Positions 1 to 8,406 of a stretch of DNA of 64,000 bases are shown here, piece after piece (the first letter of the stretch is position 1; each line of letters starts with the position of its first letter). The notes under the pieces were generated by a model. That model was given only the letters and a program-made list of their open reading frames with translations, did not search any database and was not told where the DNA came from. Where the stretch lies: NCBI RefSeq assembly GCF_025263565.1, contig NZ_CP079865.1, positions 1,674,001-1,738,000 of the forward strand, in the 5' to 3' direction. The DNA is from Mycobacterium sp. SMC-8 (GTDB taxonomy: Bacteria; Actinomycetota; Actinomycetes; Mycobacteriales; Mycobacteriaceae). A program made the translations under genes and the position numbers.

Positions 1-176
1 GCCGACTGGCCCTCGCGCGTCATCGCCGCGCCGACCAGTCCGTCGGCGTCGTCGGTGCGCCCGGCGGACGCGAGCGCGGCGACCAGTCGGGCGATGACAG
101 CCTGCTTGTCCCCGTCGACCGAGACGTCGAGCAGCACAAGGTCACGCGTGATGATCGGGGTGGTGGAGGTGGTCAT
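1..176 (-). CDS. fruA: Fructose-specific PTS permease, N-terminal EIIA part (partial)
   Basis: This is the first 58 codons of a gene that runs off the left edge. The minus-strand ATG at 176 opens a protein beginning MTTSTTPIITRDLVLLDVSV, followed by a stretch rich in VIARLVAALASAGR. That matches the start of the EIIA domain of FruA/PTS-fructose permeases, before the phosphorylated His, which lies outside the window. FruA takes phosphate from HPr and phosphorylates fructose to fructose-1-P during uptake. It lies 24 bp downstream of fruK, so fruR-fruK-fruA form one operon. The identification rests on a short N-terminus plus strong context. Confidence 0.8.
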   Translation of the reverse strand, partial: MTTSTTPIITRDLVLLDVSVDGDKQAVIARLVAALASAGRTDDADGLVGAAMTREGQS

Positions 177-200
177 GGCATTACCTTCGTCCTCTTGTCG

Positions 201-1178
201 CTACTGGGTGGCGGGAATGGGCGAGATCGGTGACACCTGAACGGCATTCAGGTCGATCTGGGCGGGGGAGGGCAGTGTGGTGCCGGGCAGTGCGGCCGCG
301 GCGCTGCCGTACGCGACGGCCATCTGCAGCCGCTGGGGTGGCACCGCGCCACCGACCTCGGCGCGCACGTATCCGGCCAGCGACGAATCGCCGGCACCGA
401 CGGTGCTGCGCGGCACGATGGGCGGCGGGGTGGCCATCCACGCCCCGTTGCGATCGACCAGCACGGCCCCGGCCGCGCCGAGGGTGGCCAGCACCGCGCC
501 GATACCTCGGTCGATCAGCTGCCGGGCGGCGGACACCACCGGCTCCGGATCGCCATGGGCCACCGCGTCTTCCAAAACCTGCGACGACAGCCCGAGCACG
601 CCGGCGAGTTCCTCGGCGTTCGGCTTGATCAGGTCGGGGGCGCCTCGGGCGAGTGCGTCGACCAGCGCGGCCAGCGGCGCGTCGGAGGTGTCGACGGCCA
701 CCCGGCACTCCCGCGCCGACAGCAGCGCGACGACGTCGCCGTACCAGGACGCCGGGACGCCCGGCGGCAGCGATCCCGACATCACCACCCAGTCGGCGCC
801 GACCGCAGCGTCGAGCACCGCGTCGGTGAGCGATTGCAGCGCCGCATCGTCGAGTGCGGCTCCGGGCTCGTTGATCTTGGTGGTGGTGCCGTCGGGTTCG
901 GTGACAGTCAGGTTGGTGCGCGCGGGTTCGGCGGCGGTGACGATGCGGTACGGCACCGCGGCGTCCTGCAGCGCGTTCAGCAGCGGATCGTTGGCGGCGG
1001 CCGGCAGCACCGCGACGGCGTCCACGCCGGCCATCGTCAGCACCTTGGCGACATTGACCCCCTTGCCGCCGGCCTGATTGGTCACCGAGGTGACGCGGTG
1101 CACCGCGCCGCGGGTCAGTGGTGACGGCAGTGTGACCGTGCGGTCGATGCTGGGGTTGGCGGTGACGGTGACGATCAC
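201..1178 (-). CDS. fruK: 1-phosphofructokinase
   Basis: This 325-aa PfkB/ribokinase-family kinase converts fructose-1-phosphate plus ATP to fructose-1,6-bisphosphate, the step after PTS uptake of fructose. Visible marks are the N-terminal NPSID (residues 8-12), the substrate-binding AGGKGVNVA (36-44), SGSLPPG (134-140) and the C-terminal GAGDSSLAGY (261-270), with Asp264 as the expected catalytic base. The length is normal for 1-phosphofructokinase (about 310-330 aa). The ATG at 1178 overlaps the fruR stop by 4 bp (ATGA), indicating translational coupling. It is followed closely by fruA. Confidence 0.95.
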   Translation of the reverse strand: MIVTVTANPSIDRTVTLPSPLTRGAVHRVTSVTNQAGGKGVNVAKVLTMAGVDAVAVLPAAANDPLLNALQDAAVPYRIVTAAEPARTNLTVTEPDGTTTKINEPGAALDDAALQSLTDAVLDAAVGADWVVMSGSLPPGVPASWYGDVVALLSARECRVAVDTSDAPLAALVDALARGAPDLIKPNAEELAGVLGLSSQVLEDAVAHGDPEPVVSAARQLIDRGIGAVLATLGAAGAVLVDRNGAWMATPPPIVPRSTVGAGDSSLAGYVRAEVGGAVPPQRLQMAVAYGSAAAALPGTTLPSPAQIDLNAVQVSPISPIPATQ

Positions 1179-1954
1179 GGGCGGCCTCCTGCGCAGATGA
1201 CCTCGACGCCGTGCTCGCCCAGTTCGGCGGTGTCGGCGGCGGAGATCTCGGGGTCGGTGATGAGGGTGTCCACACTGGAGATCGGGGCGAAGCTGACGAG
1301 GTCCTCACGCCCGACCTTCGACGAATCCGCGGCCACCACGACGTAATTCGCGGCCCGCACCATGGCCCGCTTGACGGCGGCCTCGTCGCTGTCGGGGGTG
1401 GACAGGCCGTGCCGCACGCTCAGGGCGTTGGTACCGATGAACGCGATGTCCGCCCGCAGGGTGTCCAGCACGCGCAGCGCCTGCTCACCGACGGCGGCCT
1501 GGGTGACCCCGCGCACCCGGCCACCGAGCAGCTGCAGCGACACCGACGGCACAGTGGCCAGCCGGGCCGCGATCGGCACCGAGTTGGTGACCACCACGAG
1601 CTCGCGGTCGGTGGGGATCTGGGCGGCGATCCGCATCGTGGTGGTACCGGCGTCGAGCAGCACGCTGGCGCCGCTGAGCGGGAAGAACTCCGCGGCGGCC
1701 GCGGCGATGGCGTCCTTGTGCTCGGCGCGGGTGACGTCGCGTTCCCCGACGCCGGGCTCGACCAGATGCAGCGCGCGGACGGGCACCGCGCCGCCGTGCA
1801 CACGCCGCACGATGCCCGCCTTGTCGAGGACGGCGAGGTCGCGGCGGACGGTCTCGGTGGTGACGTCGTAGGCGTGCGCCAGTTCGGTCACCGACGCCCG
1901 CCCCTTCGACATCACCAACGAGGCGATCGCCTGCTGCCGTTCCTCGGGGTACAT
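1175..1954 (-). CDS. fruR: DeoR-family fructose operon repressor
   Basis: This 259-aa DeoR-type regulator has an N-terminal winged helix-turn-helix (about residues 6-57, ending in RRVHGGA). A sugar-phosphate-sensing domain with DAGTTTMRIA follows. The effector is probably fructose-1-P, by analogy with FruR/FruR-like DeoR regulators. The chosen ATG at 1954 (MYPEERQQ) has a GGAGG 3-7 bases upstream; a longer frame open to 1984 lacks such support. It is the first gene of fruR-fruK-fruA and is divergent from ptsI. The 102-bp gap between the two starts carries overlapping promoters and an inverted repeat, so it probably controls both sides and itself. Confidence 0.9.
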   Translation of the reverse strand: MYPEERQQAIASLVMSKGRASVTELAHAYDVTTETVRRDLAVLDKAGIVRRVHGGAVPVRALHLVEPGVGERDVTRAEHKDAIAAAAAEFFPLSGASVLLDAGTTTMRIAAQIPTDRELVVVTNSVPIAARLATVPSVSLQLLGGRVRGVTQAAVGEQALRVLDTLRADIAFIGTNALSVRHGLSTPDSDEAAVKRAMVRAANYVVVAADSSKVGREDLVSFAPISSVDTLITDPEISAADTAELGEHGVEVICAGGRP

Positions 1955-1978
1955 CAGCCTCCGTAAGTGTGGGAATCC

Positions 1979-2049
1979 AACCAACCGAATGTTGTTATGT
2001 TTGGTTTTACTCCTGAACGTGTTGACTTGTCAACAGATTTCTGTAATCT
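1979..2049. promoter_or_regulatory. fruR/ptsI divergent promoter and candidate FruR operators
   Basis: On the plus strand, TTGACT (2022-2027) and TAATCT (2044-2049) sit 16 bp apart, just 7 bp before the ptsI ATG. The -35 lies inside the perfect inverted repeat TTGACTTGTCAA (2022-2033), whose other strand gives TTGACA for fruR. A TAAAAC box (2004-2009, minus) lies 18 bp further on. A second repeat, AACCAA (1979-1984) and TTGGTT (2001-2006), flanks the centre and would suit a DeoR dimer. The boxes are read directly; the assignment to FruR is inference. Confidence 0.6.
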
Positions 2050-2056
2050 GGTTCAC

Positions 2057-3754
2057 ATGACCGCGTCGCCCTCACTCAGCTCACAGGCCGGCACCGTCCT
2101 GCACGGGGTGCCCGTCGTCGCCGGTGTCCAATACGCGCCGGTGATCCGCCCCGGCACCCTGCCCGACATCCCGGCTGGTGCCGGCGACGCCGCCGCGTTG
2201 CCCGAGGATCAGCGGCCCGCGGAGGTCGAACGCTTCACCGCCGCCGCGGCCACCGTGGCCGGCCGGCTGCGTGAGCGGGCCGCCCACGCCACCGGTGCGG
2301 CGTCGGAGGTGCTCGCCGCCACCGCGACACTGGCCCAGGACCGGGGCTGGCTGGGCGCGGCAGAGAAGCGCATCACAGCGGGCGCGCCCGCGGTGCGCGC
2401 GGTCGACGGCGCCATCGACCAGTTCGTCGACATGTTCACCAAACTCGGCGGGTTGATGGCCGAGCGCGTCACCGACCTGCGTGACATCCGCGACCGCGTG
2501 ATCGCCCAACTTCAGGGGTTGCCCGAGCCCGGCGTCCCGCTACCGGATGAGCCGTCGATCCTGTGCGCCGAGGACCTGGCGCCGGCCGACACCGCCGGGC
2601 TCGACCCAGCGCTCGTCGTCGCACTGGCCACCACCCTCGGCGGACCGACCAGCCACACCGCGATCATCGCGCGCCAGCTCGGCATCCCGTGCGTCGTCGC
2701 CGTGGCCGGACTCGACGACGTCCCCGCCGGAACGATGGTGCTCGTCGACGGCACCACCGGTACCGTCACCGTCTCACCGGATGAGGCGTCGGCCCGCGAG
2801 GCGGTCGCCGAGGCCAAACGCGCCGCCGACGCGGCGGCCGACTGGTCCGGCCCCGGCGCCACCGCCGACGGGCACGCCGTCGCGGTGCTGGCCAACGTCC
2901 AGGACGGCGCCGCCGCGCGGTCCGCGCGCCAGACCCCCGCCGAGGGCATCGGCCTGTTCCGCACCGAACTGTGCTTCCTGAACACCGACACCGAACCCAC
3001 CGTCGACGAGCAGGCGAGCATCTACGCTGAGGTGCTCGAGGCGTTCGCTGGCAACAAGGTGGTGATCCGCACCCTCGACGCCGGTTCGGACAAGCCGCTC
3101 AAGTTCGCCGGCCATCCCGACGAGGCCAACCCCGCACTCGGCGTGCGCGGCATCCGCATCGCCGCCAACAACCCCGGGCTGCTCGACCGCCAGCTCGAGG
3201 CGATCGCCGCCGCCGGGCAGCGCACCGGCAACCCGCCGTGGGTCATGGCCCCGATGATCGCGACCGCCGAGGAGGCCAAAGACTTTGCGGCCAAAGCTCG
3301 TTCACACGGGCTGACCCCCGGGGTGATGATCGAGGTGCCCGCCGCGGCGCTGCTGGCCGAGAGGATCCTTGAGCACGTCGACTTCCTGTCCATCGGCACC
3401 AACGACCTTGCCCAGTACACGATGGCCGCCGACCGGATGTCGGCCGATCTGGCGACGCTCACCGACCCGTGGCAGCCCGCGGTGCTCGCGCTGGTCGCGA
3501 TGACGGTCAAGGCGGGCGACACCGCAGGCAAGCCGGTCGGGGTGTGCGGTGAGGCGGCCGCCGATCCGCTGCTGGCGTGTGTGCTCACCGGCTTCGGCGT
3601 CACGTCGCTGTCCGCCGCGGCCGCCGCGGTGCAGGGCGTCGGAGCCAAACTCGCGCAGGTCACCCTGCAGCAGTGCCGCGACGCGGCCGACGCGGTGCTC
3701 GGCACCGCCACTGCGGCCGAGGCCCGCGCCGCCGCGCTGGCCGTGCTGAGTTAG
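2057..3754 (+). CDS. ptsI: PEP-protein phosphotransferase (PTS enzyme I)
   Basis: Enzyme I (565 aa) takes phosphate from phosphoenolpyruvate and passes it to HPr, the first step of sugar uptake by the PTS. The phosphohistidine site GGPTSHTAIIARQLG places the active His at residue 200. The C-terminal PEP-binding half has LFRTEL, the EVPAAAL stretch and GVCGEAA with its active-site Cys. The ATG at 2057 was chosen because the family-like sequence begins there and a -10 box ends 7 bp upstream. That spacing suggests a leaderless mRNA, and no Shine-Dalgarno is present. The frame is open further upstream, but that part reads through the promoter. It is divergent from the fru operon. Confidence 0.95.
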   Translation: MTASPSLSSQAGTVLHGVPVVAGVQYAPVIRPGTLPDIPAGAGDAAALPEDQRPAEVERFTAAAATVAGRLRERAAHATGAASEVLAATATLAQDRGWLGAAEKRITAGAPAVRAVDGAIDQFVDMFTKLGGLMAERVTDLRDIRDRVIAQLQGLPEPGVPLPDEPSILCAEDLAPADTAGLDPALVVALATTLGGPTSHTAIIARQLGIPCVVAVAGLDDVPAGTMVLVDGTTGTVTVSPDEASAREAVAEAKRAADAAADWSGPGATADGHAVAVLANVQDGAAARSARQTPAEGIGLFRTELCFLNTDTEPTVDEQASIYAEVLEAFAGNKVVIRTLDAGSDKPLKFAGHPDEANPALGVRGIRIAANNPGLLDRQLEAIAAAGQRTGNPPWVMAPMIATAEEAKDFAAKARSHGLTPGVMIEVPAAALLAERILEHVDFLSIGTNDLAQYTMAADRMSADLATLTDPWQPAVLALVAMTVKAGDTAGKPVGVCGEAAADPLLACVLTGFGVTSLSAAAAAVQGVGAKLAQVTLQQCRDAADAVLGTATAAEARAAALAVLS

Positions 3755-3990
3755 ACCGTCCACCCGGTGGCCTGCGGCCACGCTTCGACATCGGTGCCGC
3801 CGCGGCGCAGCTTCACAGAGGAATAGCCGCGGTCGGCCGCCTGCGCGGTCGCGTCCGCGTACACCCGCCGGGCTTCGTCCTCGGCCCCTTGGACGAGAAC
3901 GCTCTCCTCGGCTCCGTTCGCGGGATTGCCCGGGTCGTGCTGTGTGCCGACGACGACCTGCCAGGTCGCGTCTTCGTTCGGTTCGGTCAC
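3751..3990 (-). CDS. Small conserved hypothetical protein
   Basis: This 79-aa acidic protein starts at GTG 3990 (MTEPNEDATWQVV), with AAGGAG about 6-11 bases upstream. It has no signal peptide, membrane segment or recognisable motif. The middle part (EDEARRVYADATAQAADRGYSSVKLRRGG) reads like a small alpha/beta domain, similar in feel to short actinobacterial proteins of unknown role. Its stop overlaps the ptsI stop tail-to-tail by 4 bp. It lies downstream of rtcB on the same strand with a 36-bp gap, so it may be co-transcribed. The function is unknown. Confidence 0.65.
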   Translation of the reverse strand: MTEPNEDATWQVVVGTQHDPGNPANGAEESVLVQGAEDEARRVYADATAQAADRGYSSVKLRRGGTDVEAWPQATGWTV

Positions 3991-4026
3991 CGGTATCTCC
4001 TTCCGTGGGGACGGGGATACCCGCGC

Positions 4027-5124
4027 TCAGGTGCCCTTCACATTCAGCACCTGGCGAAGTGTGTGCTCGACCTCGACCAGTTCGGCGGCGTCGTGCATCA
4101 CCTGGTCGATGTCCTTGTACGCGTCCGGGATCTCGTCCACCCACTGTTCGCCGTGGCGGTATTCGATACCCGTCATCCGGGCGGCCAGGTCGGCGGCGGT
4201 GAACCGTCGGCGCGCTTCGCCGCGCGAGAAGCGCCGGCCCGCGCCGTGCGGCGCCGAGCAGAGGCCGGCGCGGTTGCCCTTGCCGCGCACGAGGTAGGAG
4301 CGGGTGCCCATGCTGCCGGGGATGATCCCGCGGACACCCTCGTGGGCATCGATCGCGCCCTTACGGGTCAGCCACACCTCCCGGCCGCCGTGGTTCTCCA
4401 GCTGCGTGTAGTTGTGGTGCGTGTTGACGCGTTCGACCTCGATCTCGGCGGCGTCCTCGACGGCCAGCCCCATCCAGCGCGCCAGCGCCTGCCGGAACCG
4501 GTCCATCATCTCGGCGCGGTTGTCCAGCGCGAACCGCTGCGCCCAGTGCAAGTCACGCAGATAGTCGTCGAACTGCGGGGTGCCGTGGGTCAGATACGCC
4601 AGATCGACGTGGGGTAGGTCGACGTGCCTGCACAGATGCTGAGCCTGCTTGATGTGGTGCTGTGCGATTTTGTTGCCGACGCCGCGCGACCCCGAGTGCA
4701 GGAACATCCAGACCCGCGACTGCTCGTCGAGGCAGAGCTCGATGAAGTGGTTGCCGCCGCCCAGCGAACCGAGCTGCTGGGGCCACTTCGGGGAGTGTGA
4801 CAGGTTCACCCCCTCGACGCCGGCCCGCGAACGCAGCTCCTCGATCCGCTGCTCGGTGAACGGGTACCGGTTGGTCGTGGCGTTGTAGTTGCCCGGGGAC
4901 AGCGGGATCGCCGCCTCAAGGGATCGGCGCAGCAGCCGCAGGTCGCGGTTCTTGAAATCGGCGGCCGTGTAGACCGTGCGCGCGGCGATCATGCCGCAGC
5001 CGATGTCCACGCCGACCGCGGCCGGGATCACCGCGTCGATGGTCGGGATCACGGTGCCCACCGCTGAACCCTTGCCGAAGTGGGCGTCGGGCATCAGCGC
5101 CACGTGCGGGTGGACGAACGGCAA
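4027..5124 (-). CDS. rtcB: RtcB-family RNA ligase, main body (N-terminus cut off by an in-frame stop)
   Basis: RtcB joins RNA 2',3'-cyclic phosphate or 3'-phosphate ends to 5'-OH ends, using GTP and Mn2+. The 365-residue body retains the family core: ALMPDAHFGKGSAVG, GVDIGCGM with the metal-binding Cys, LGGGNHFIE, LHSGSRGVGN and the C-terminal SAPHGAGR carrying the guanylylated His. The family N-terminus lies in the same frame just upstream, separated only by a TAG codon at 5134-5136. This body could be translated only by restart at a TTG (5122-5124) or by readthrough. It is therefore either a recent nonsense pseudogene, a sequencing error or a rare restart. Confidence 0.8.
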   Translation of the reverse strand: MPFVHPHVALMPDAHFGKGSAVGTVIPTIDAVIPAAVGVDIGCGMIAARTVYTAADFKNRDLRLLRRSLEAAIPLSPGNYNATTNRYPFTEQRIEELRSRAGVEGVNLSHSPKWPQQLGSLGGGNHFIELCLDEQSRVWMFLHSGSRGVGNKIAQHHIKQAQHLCRHVDLPHVDLAYLTHGTPQFDDYLRDLHWAQRFALDNRAEMMDRFRQALARWMGLAVEDAAEIEVERVNTHHNYTQLENHGGREVWLTRKGAIDAHEGVRGIIPGSMGTRSYLVRGKGNRAGLCSAPHGAGRRFSRGEARRRFTAADLAARMTGIEYRHGEQWVDEIPDAYKDIDQVMHDAAELVEVEHTLRQVLNVKGT

Positions 5125-5133
5125 CGCCGCGGT

Positions 5134-5217
5134 CTACTCAGCCTGCGCGAGCGCCTTCTCATCGACCAGCGACGCGAAGTTCACCAGCTTGCGCTCACCG
5201 ACCTGCGGAGTGGTCAC
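5134..5217 (-). pseudogene. rtcB: 5' fragment of rtcB ending at an in-frame TAG
   Basis: From GTG 5217 the reading frame gives 27 residues ending VNFASLVDEKALAQAE and then TAG (5134-5136). After the stop the same frame continues TAALPFVHPHVALMPDAHF. Family members read straight through this point (for example the E. coli sequence with TAKMPF before the metal-binding His region). A single C-to-T change of CAG would create this stop. Together with the body at 4027-5124 the intact gene would encode about 396 residues, the usual RtcB length. Confidence 0.7.
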
Positions 5218-5290
5218 GGGTCCCAGTGTGCGCCCGGGTCGGCTCGGTCCGCCCGGGAATGAATCGGACTCTGGTCCGGTTGATTCGGGC

Positions 5291-6265
5291 ATGCCTGCCA
5301 TCACCGCCGACACGCTCACCCTTCCCCGCATCGCGGGCGCCGGACCGGCCGACACCGAGCGCCCCGTCCGCACGGTCACCACCGGCCCCCGCGGCTACGA
5401 GGGCGAGGGCTTTCCCGTCGTCCGCGCGTTCGCCGGCGTCAGCCCCCGCGACCTCGACCCGTTCGTCCACATGGACCAGATGGGCGAGGTCGACTACGAG
5501 CCGGGCGAACCGCGCGGCACCGACTGGCATCCGCACCGCGGGTTCGAGACCGTCACCTACATGATCGACGGCCGCTTCGCCCACCAGGACAGCCACGGTG
5601 GCGGCGGCTTGATCACCGACGGCGCCACCCAGTGGATGACGGCCGGCTCGGGCATCCTGCACATCGAGACTCCGCCGGCCGAACTCGTCGAGAGCGGCGG
5701 CCTGTTCCACGGCATCCAGCTGTGGGTGAACCTGCCGAAGAAGGACAAGTTTGCCGATCCGCGGTACCAGGCCATCGAGGGCAACCAGGTGGCGCTGCTG
5801 TCGTCCGACGACGGTGGGGCGCTGGTGCGCGTCATCGCCGGTGAGATCGACGGCCGGGGCGGCCCCGGTGCGACGCACACGCCGATCACCTTGGCGCACA
5901 CCACGATCGAGCCCGGCGCGCGGCTGAGCCTGCCGTGGAACCGGGACTTCAACGCACTGGTGTACGTGCTGTCCGGGCGCGGCTCGGTCGGGCCCGTCGC
6001 GCATCCGATCCAGCAGGGTCAGCTCGCGGTGCTCGGGCCAGGCGACCGCATCACCGTGGCCGCCGACGGCGCGCAGGACTCGCACCGTCCCGCGATGGAG
6101 GTCCTGTTGTTGGGCGGCAAGCCGATCGGCGAGCCGGTGTTCCAGTACGGGCCGTTCGTGATGAACTCCAAGTCCGAGCTGATCCAGGCGGTCGAGGACT
6201 TCCAGGCCGGCAAGTTCGGCGTGATCCCGCCGGACGCGTTGATGCCGCACCGTCCGCTGGACTGA
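5291..6265 (+). CDS. Pirin-family protein (long form)
   Basis: This 324-aa bicupin of the pirin family starts at ATG 5291 (MPAITADTLTLPR). The N-terminal cupin has the metal-binding pattern WHPHRGFETVTYMIDG and later ILHIE. The C-terminal pirin_C part has the typical ending PIGEPVFQYGPFVMNSKSEL. Pirins are iron-binding cupins; some act as quercetin 2,3-dioxygenases or redox sensors, and the substrate here cannot be told. It is divergent from rtcB with only 73 bp between the 5' ends. It differs from the second pirin at 52885-53652, which is shorter and linked to a MarR regulator. Confidence 0.9.
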   Translation: MPAITADTLTLPRIAGAGPADTERPVRTVTTGPRGYEGEGFPVVRAFAGVSPRDLDPFVHMDQMGEVDYEPGEPRGTDWHPHRGFETVTYMIDGRFAHQDSHGGGGLITDGATQWMTAGSGILHIETPPAELVESGGLFHGIQLWVNLPKKDKFADPRYQAIEGNQVALLSSDDGGALVRVIAGEIDGRGGPGATHTPITLAHTTIEPGARLSLPWNRDFNALVYVLSGRGSVGPVAHPIQQGQLAVLGPGDRITVAADGAQDSHRPAMEVLLLGGKPIGEPVFQYGPFVMNSKSELIQAVEDFQAGKFGVIPPDALMPHRPLD

Positions 6266-6267
6266 CC

Positions 6268-8406
6268 TCACTGGGCGTGGGCCTGCTGGGGGTAGAGGAG
6301 TTCCAGCTCGCCCAACGCGGCGGCCGCGGTCAACAGCGGCAGCGCCGCGGACACCCCGAGGTCGTCATCGCGGGCTTCCGCGCGCAGGGCCCGCACGAAG
6401 TCGTCGCTGATCGGCGCCTGCGGCCGGTCCGCGTCACGTCCGGCGACCCGCGCGCAGATCGCCTCGGTGTGCTCCTCCAGCACCGCCCGCACCTTCGGAT
6501 ACGCGCCCAGCGGCGGGGGAGTCGGGATGTCGGCGACCAGGTCGGCGGCCCCGCGCAGCCGGATCGCCCGGTTGAAGGACCGCACGATCGGCGCCCGGAA
6601 GTCGGTCTCCCCGCTGCTTTCCGAAAGGTAGTGTCGCACAGCGTCGTCGATGACCCTCGATGCGTCGAGGGCGTTGTGGCCCAGCGTCGCGACCTCGTCG
6701 GTGCGTTCCTCGAACGCGCCGCGGGTGATCCGCAGGACCGTCGCCCGCAGATAGCCGGCGAACACCGCGCGGGCGGAGTCGATGGCCCTGGTCACCGACG
6801 CGGTGGCGCCCCGCGGCCACATCAGCAGTGACACCGCCACGCCGACAAGGGCTCCCACGACGACGTCCTCGACCCGGATCAGCCCGACCTGCCACCCGGT
6901 CGGCACGATCAGGTTGAACGAGATCAGCACCATCATCGTGAACGCAGCCTGCGCCGCGGTGAACGACGCGATCTCGGGCACGTACGCCGACCCGAACACG
7001 ACCAGCGGCAACAGCATCCACAACACCACCGGCTCGACGCCGACCAGGCTGATCAGCGCAGCGCCCAGCAGGAAGCCGATGCCGGTGCCGAACACCGCGC
7101 GCCACACCCGCGTGCCGGTGGTCAGCGCGCTGCTGCGCAGCACCGACAGCGCGCCCAGCACCACCCAGAAACCGTGCTCGACGGGGAACACGTGGGTGAC
7201 CGCCACCGCCAGGGCCAGGCCGAGCCCGGTGCGCAGGCTGTTGCGCACCACCACCGACCGGTTCTCCAGGAAGCCCGACGTGATCTGCGCGGCGGCCACG
7301 GTCTCGGAAAGCAGCCGGTCCGAGGCGCCGGTGGGTGGGAGCCGCCGTCCCAGCGCGCGGGCCCACACCGGGCGGGCGTCGGCGGCGGCCGCCGCGGCGA
7401 TGATGCGTCCGGTGGCGCCGATCGTGGCCGCGATGGTGCGCCGGCGCAACAGTTTCCGGCCCATCTCGATGGCCTGCTCGTCGTCGGGCGCGCTCAGGAT
7501 CGCGTCCAGGTCCTCCCGCCAGCGGCCGCGCGCCACGGTGCGCAGCGTGGTCAGTGCGGCGTCCAAGTCGGCGCGGGCCCGGTCCCGGTCGGCCGGTCGG
7601 GCGATCCGCAACACCGCGGCGGCGCACCGCAGCACGTGGACCACCGCGTCCCGGTCGCGCAGCGTGACCCCGGTGCTCTGCCCGACGCGGTCGGCCACCC
7701 ACTCGAGGTCGTCGACGACGCGGACCAGGGCGCGGCTGCCCGCCGTCAGGCCGACCGGCCGGAAGTCGGCGCCGAGGAAGGTCCGGCGCAGAGCGTCCAT
7801 CGCCCGCGCGACGTCGTCGGCCGACGCGGAACCGTCGATGCGGTCGGCCAGGGTGCTGCACACGCGCGCGGCCCGGCGCCGCAGTTGACCGTGATGCCGC
7901 GGGGGGAACAGGAACAGCGCCGCCGGCACGCACACCGCCAGCGCGATGGCCCACCCGAGCAAACGGTCACCGATCGGGCCCGGCGGTGTGCACGCGGGCA
8001 GCACGAACGTCAGCAGCGTGGCCCGCTGCCCCGCCGCGATGGTCTCGCTCAGCACCCCGGAGAACGTGACCGCCACCCCGACCGCGAACATCGCGGCCAC
8101 CGATAGCCACGGATGCGGTGCGACCAGCGTGCCGAGAGTGATCAGCACGAACCCGTTGAAGCCCAGCCCGGCGTAGGCCACGGCCCGGTTCTGCCGGTTG
8201 CCCGGGAAATCGGAGAACACCAGCAGCGCGATGGAACCGAAGATGGTGAACAGCGGGGTCTGCGCGTTGTCGCCGGCGACGACGAAACTCAGGCCGGCGG
8301 CCACCGGCACCACCACCGCCGCCCGCAGCGCCCGGCGCAGCGCGTCGTTTTCGGGATCGCGCTGGGCGATTCGCCGCGCGACGCGGTCACGCAGCGCCGC
8401 GGCCAT
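6268..8406 (-). CDS. FUSC-family membrane transporter (aromatic acid exporter type)
   Basis: This is a 712-aa inner-membrane protein of the fusaric-acid-resistance (FUSC) family. It has two membrane clusters, roughly residues 30-190 and 370-520, separated and followed by long soluble helical regions. The second cluster carries the family pattern FWVVLGALSVLRSSALTTGTR followed by RAVFGTGIGFLLG. Members export aromatic acids or other hydrophobic compounds. The ATG at 8406 was chosen because it overlaps the previous stop (TGATG) and matches the family N-terminus (MAAALRDRVARRIAQRD). A longer frame upstream only overlaps the preceding gene. It is the third gene of a TetR-controlled operon. Confidence 0.9.
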   Translation of the reverse strand: MAAALRDRVARRIAQRDPENDALRRALRAAVVVPVAAGLSFVVAGDNAQTPLFTIFGSIALLVFSDFPGNRQNRAVAYAGLGFNGFVLITLGTLVAPHPWLSVAAMFAVGVAVTFSGVLSETIAAGQRATLLTFVLPACTPPGPIGDRLLGWAIALAVCVPAALFLFPPRHHGQLRRRAARVCSTLADRIDGSASADDVARAMDALRRTFLGADFRPVGLTAGSRALVRVVDDLEWVADRVGQSTGVTLRDRDAVVHVLRCAAAVLRIARPADRDRARADLDAALTTLRTVARGRWREDLDAILSAPDDEQAIEMGRKLLRRRTIAATIGATGRIIAAAAAADARPVWARALGRRLPPTGASDRLLSETVAAAQITSGFLENRSVVVRNSLRTGLGLALAVAVTHVFPVEHGFWVVLGALSVLRSSALTTGTRVWRAVFGTGIGFLLGAALISLVGVEPVVLWMLLPLVVFGSAYVPEIASFTAAQAAFTMMVLISFNLIVPTGWQVGLIRVEDVVVGALVGVAVSLLMWPRGATASVTRAIDSARAVFAGYLRATVLRITRGAFEERTDEVATLGHNALDASRVIDDAVRHYLSESSGETDFRAPIVRSFNRAIRLRGAADLVADIPTPPPLGAYPKVRAVLEEHTEAICARVAGRDADRPQAPISDDFVRALRAEARDDDLGVSAALPLLTAAAALGELELLYPQQAHAQ

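Noticed and set aside
181..1308. Long open frame of 375 codons overlapping fruK on the same strand
   Set aside because: Arg/Gly/Ala-rich composition typical of a shadow frame in GC-rich DNA; fruK is clearly the real gene.
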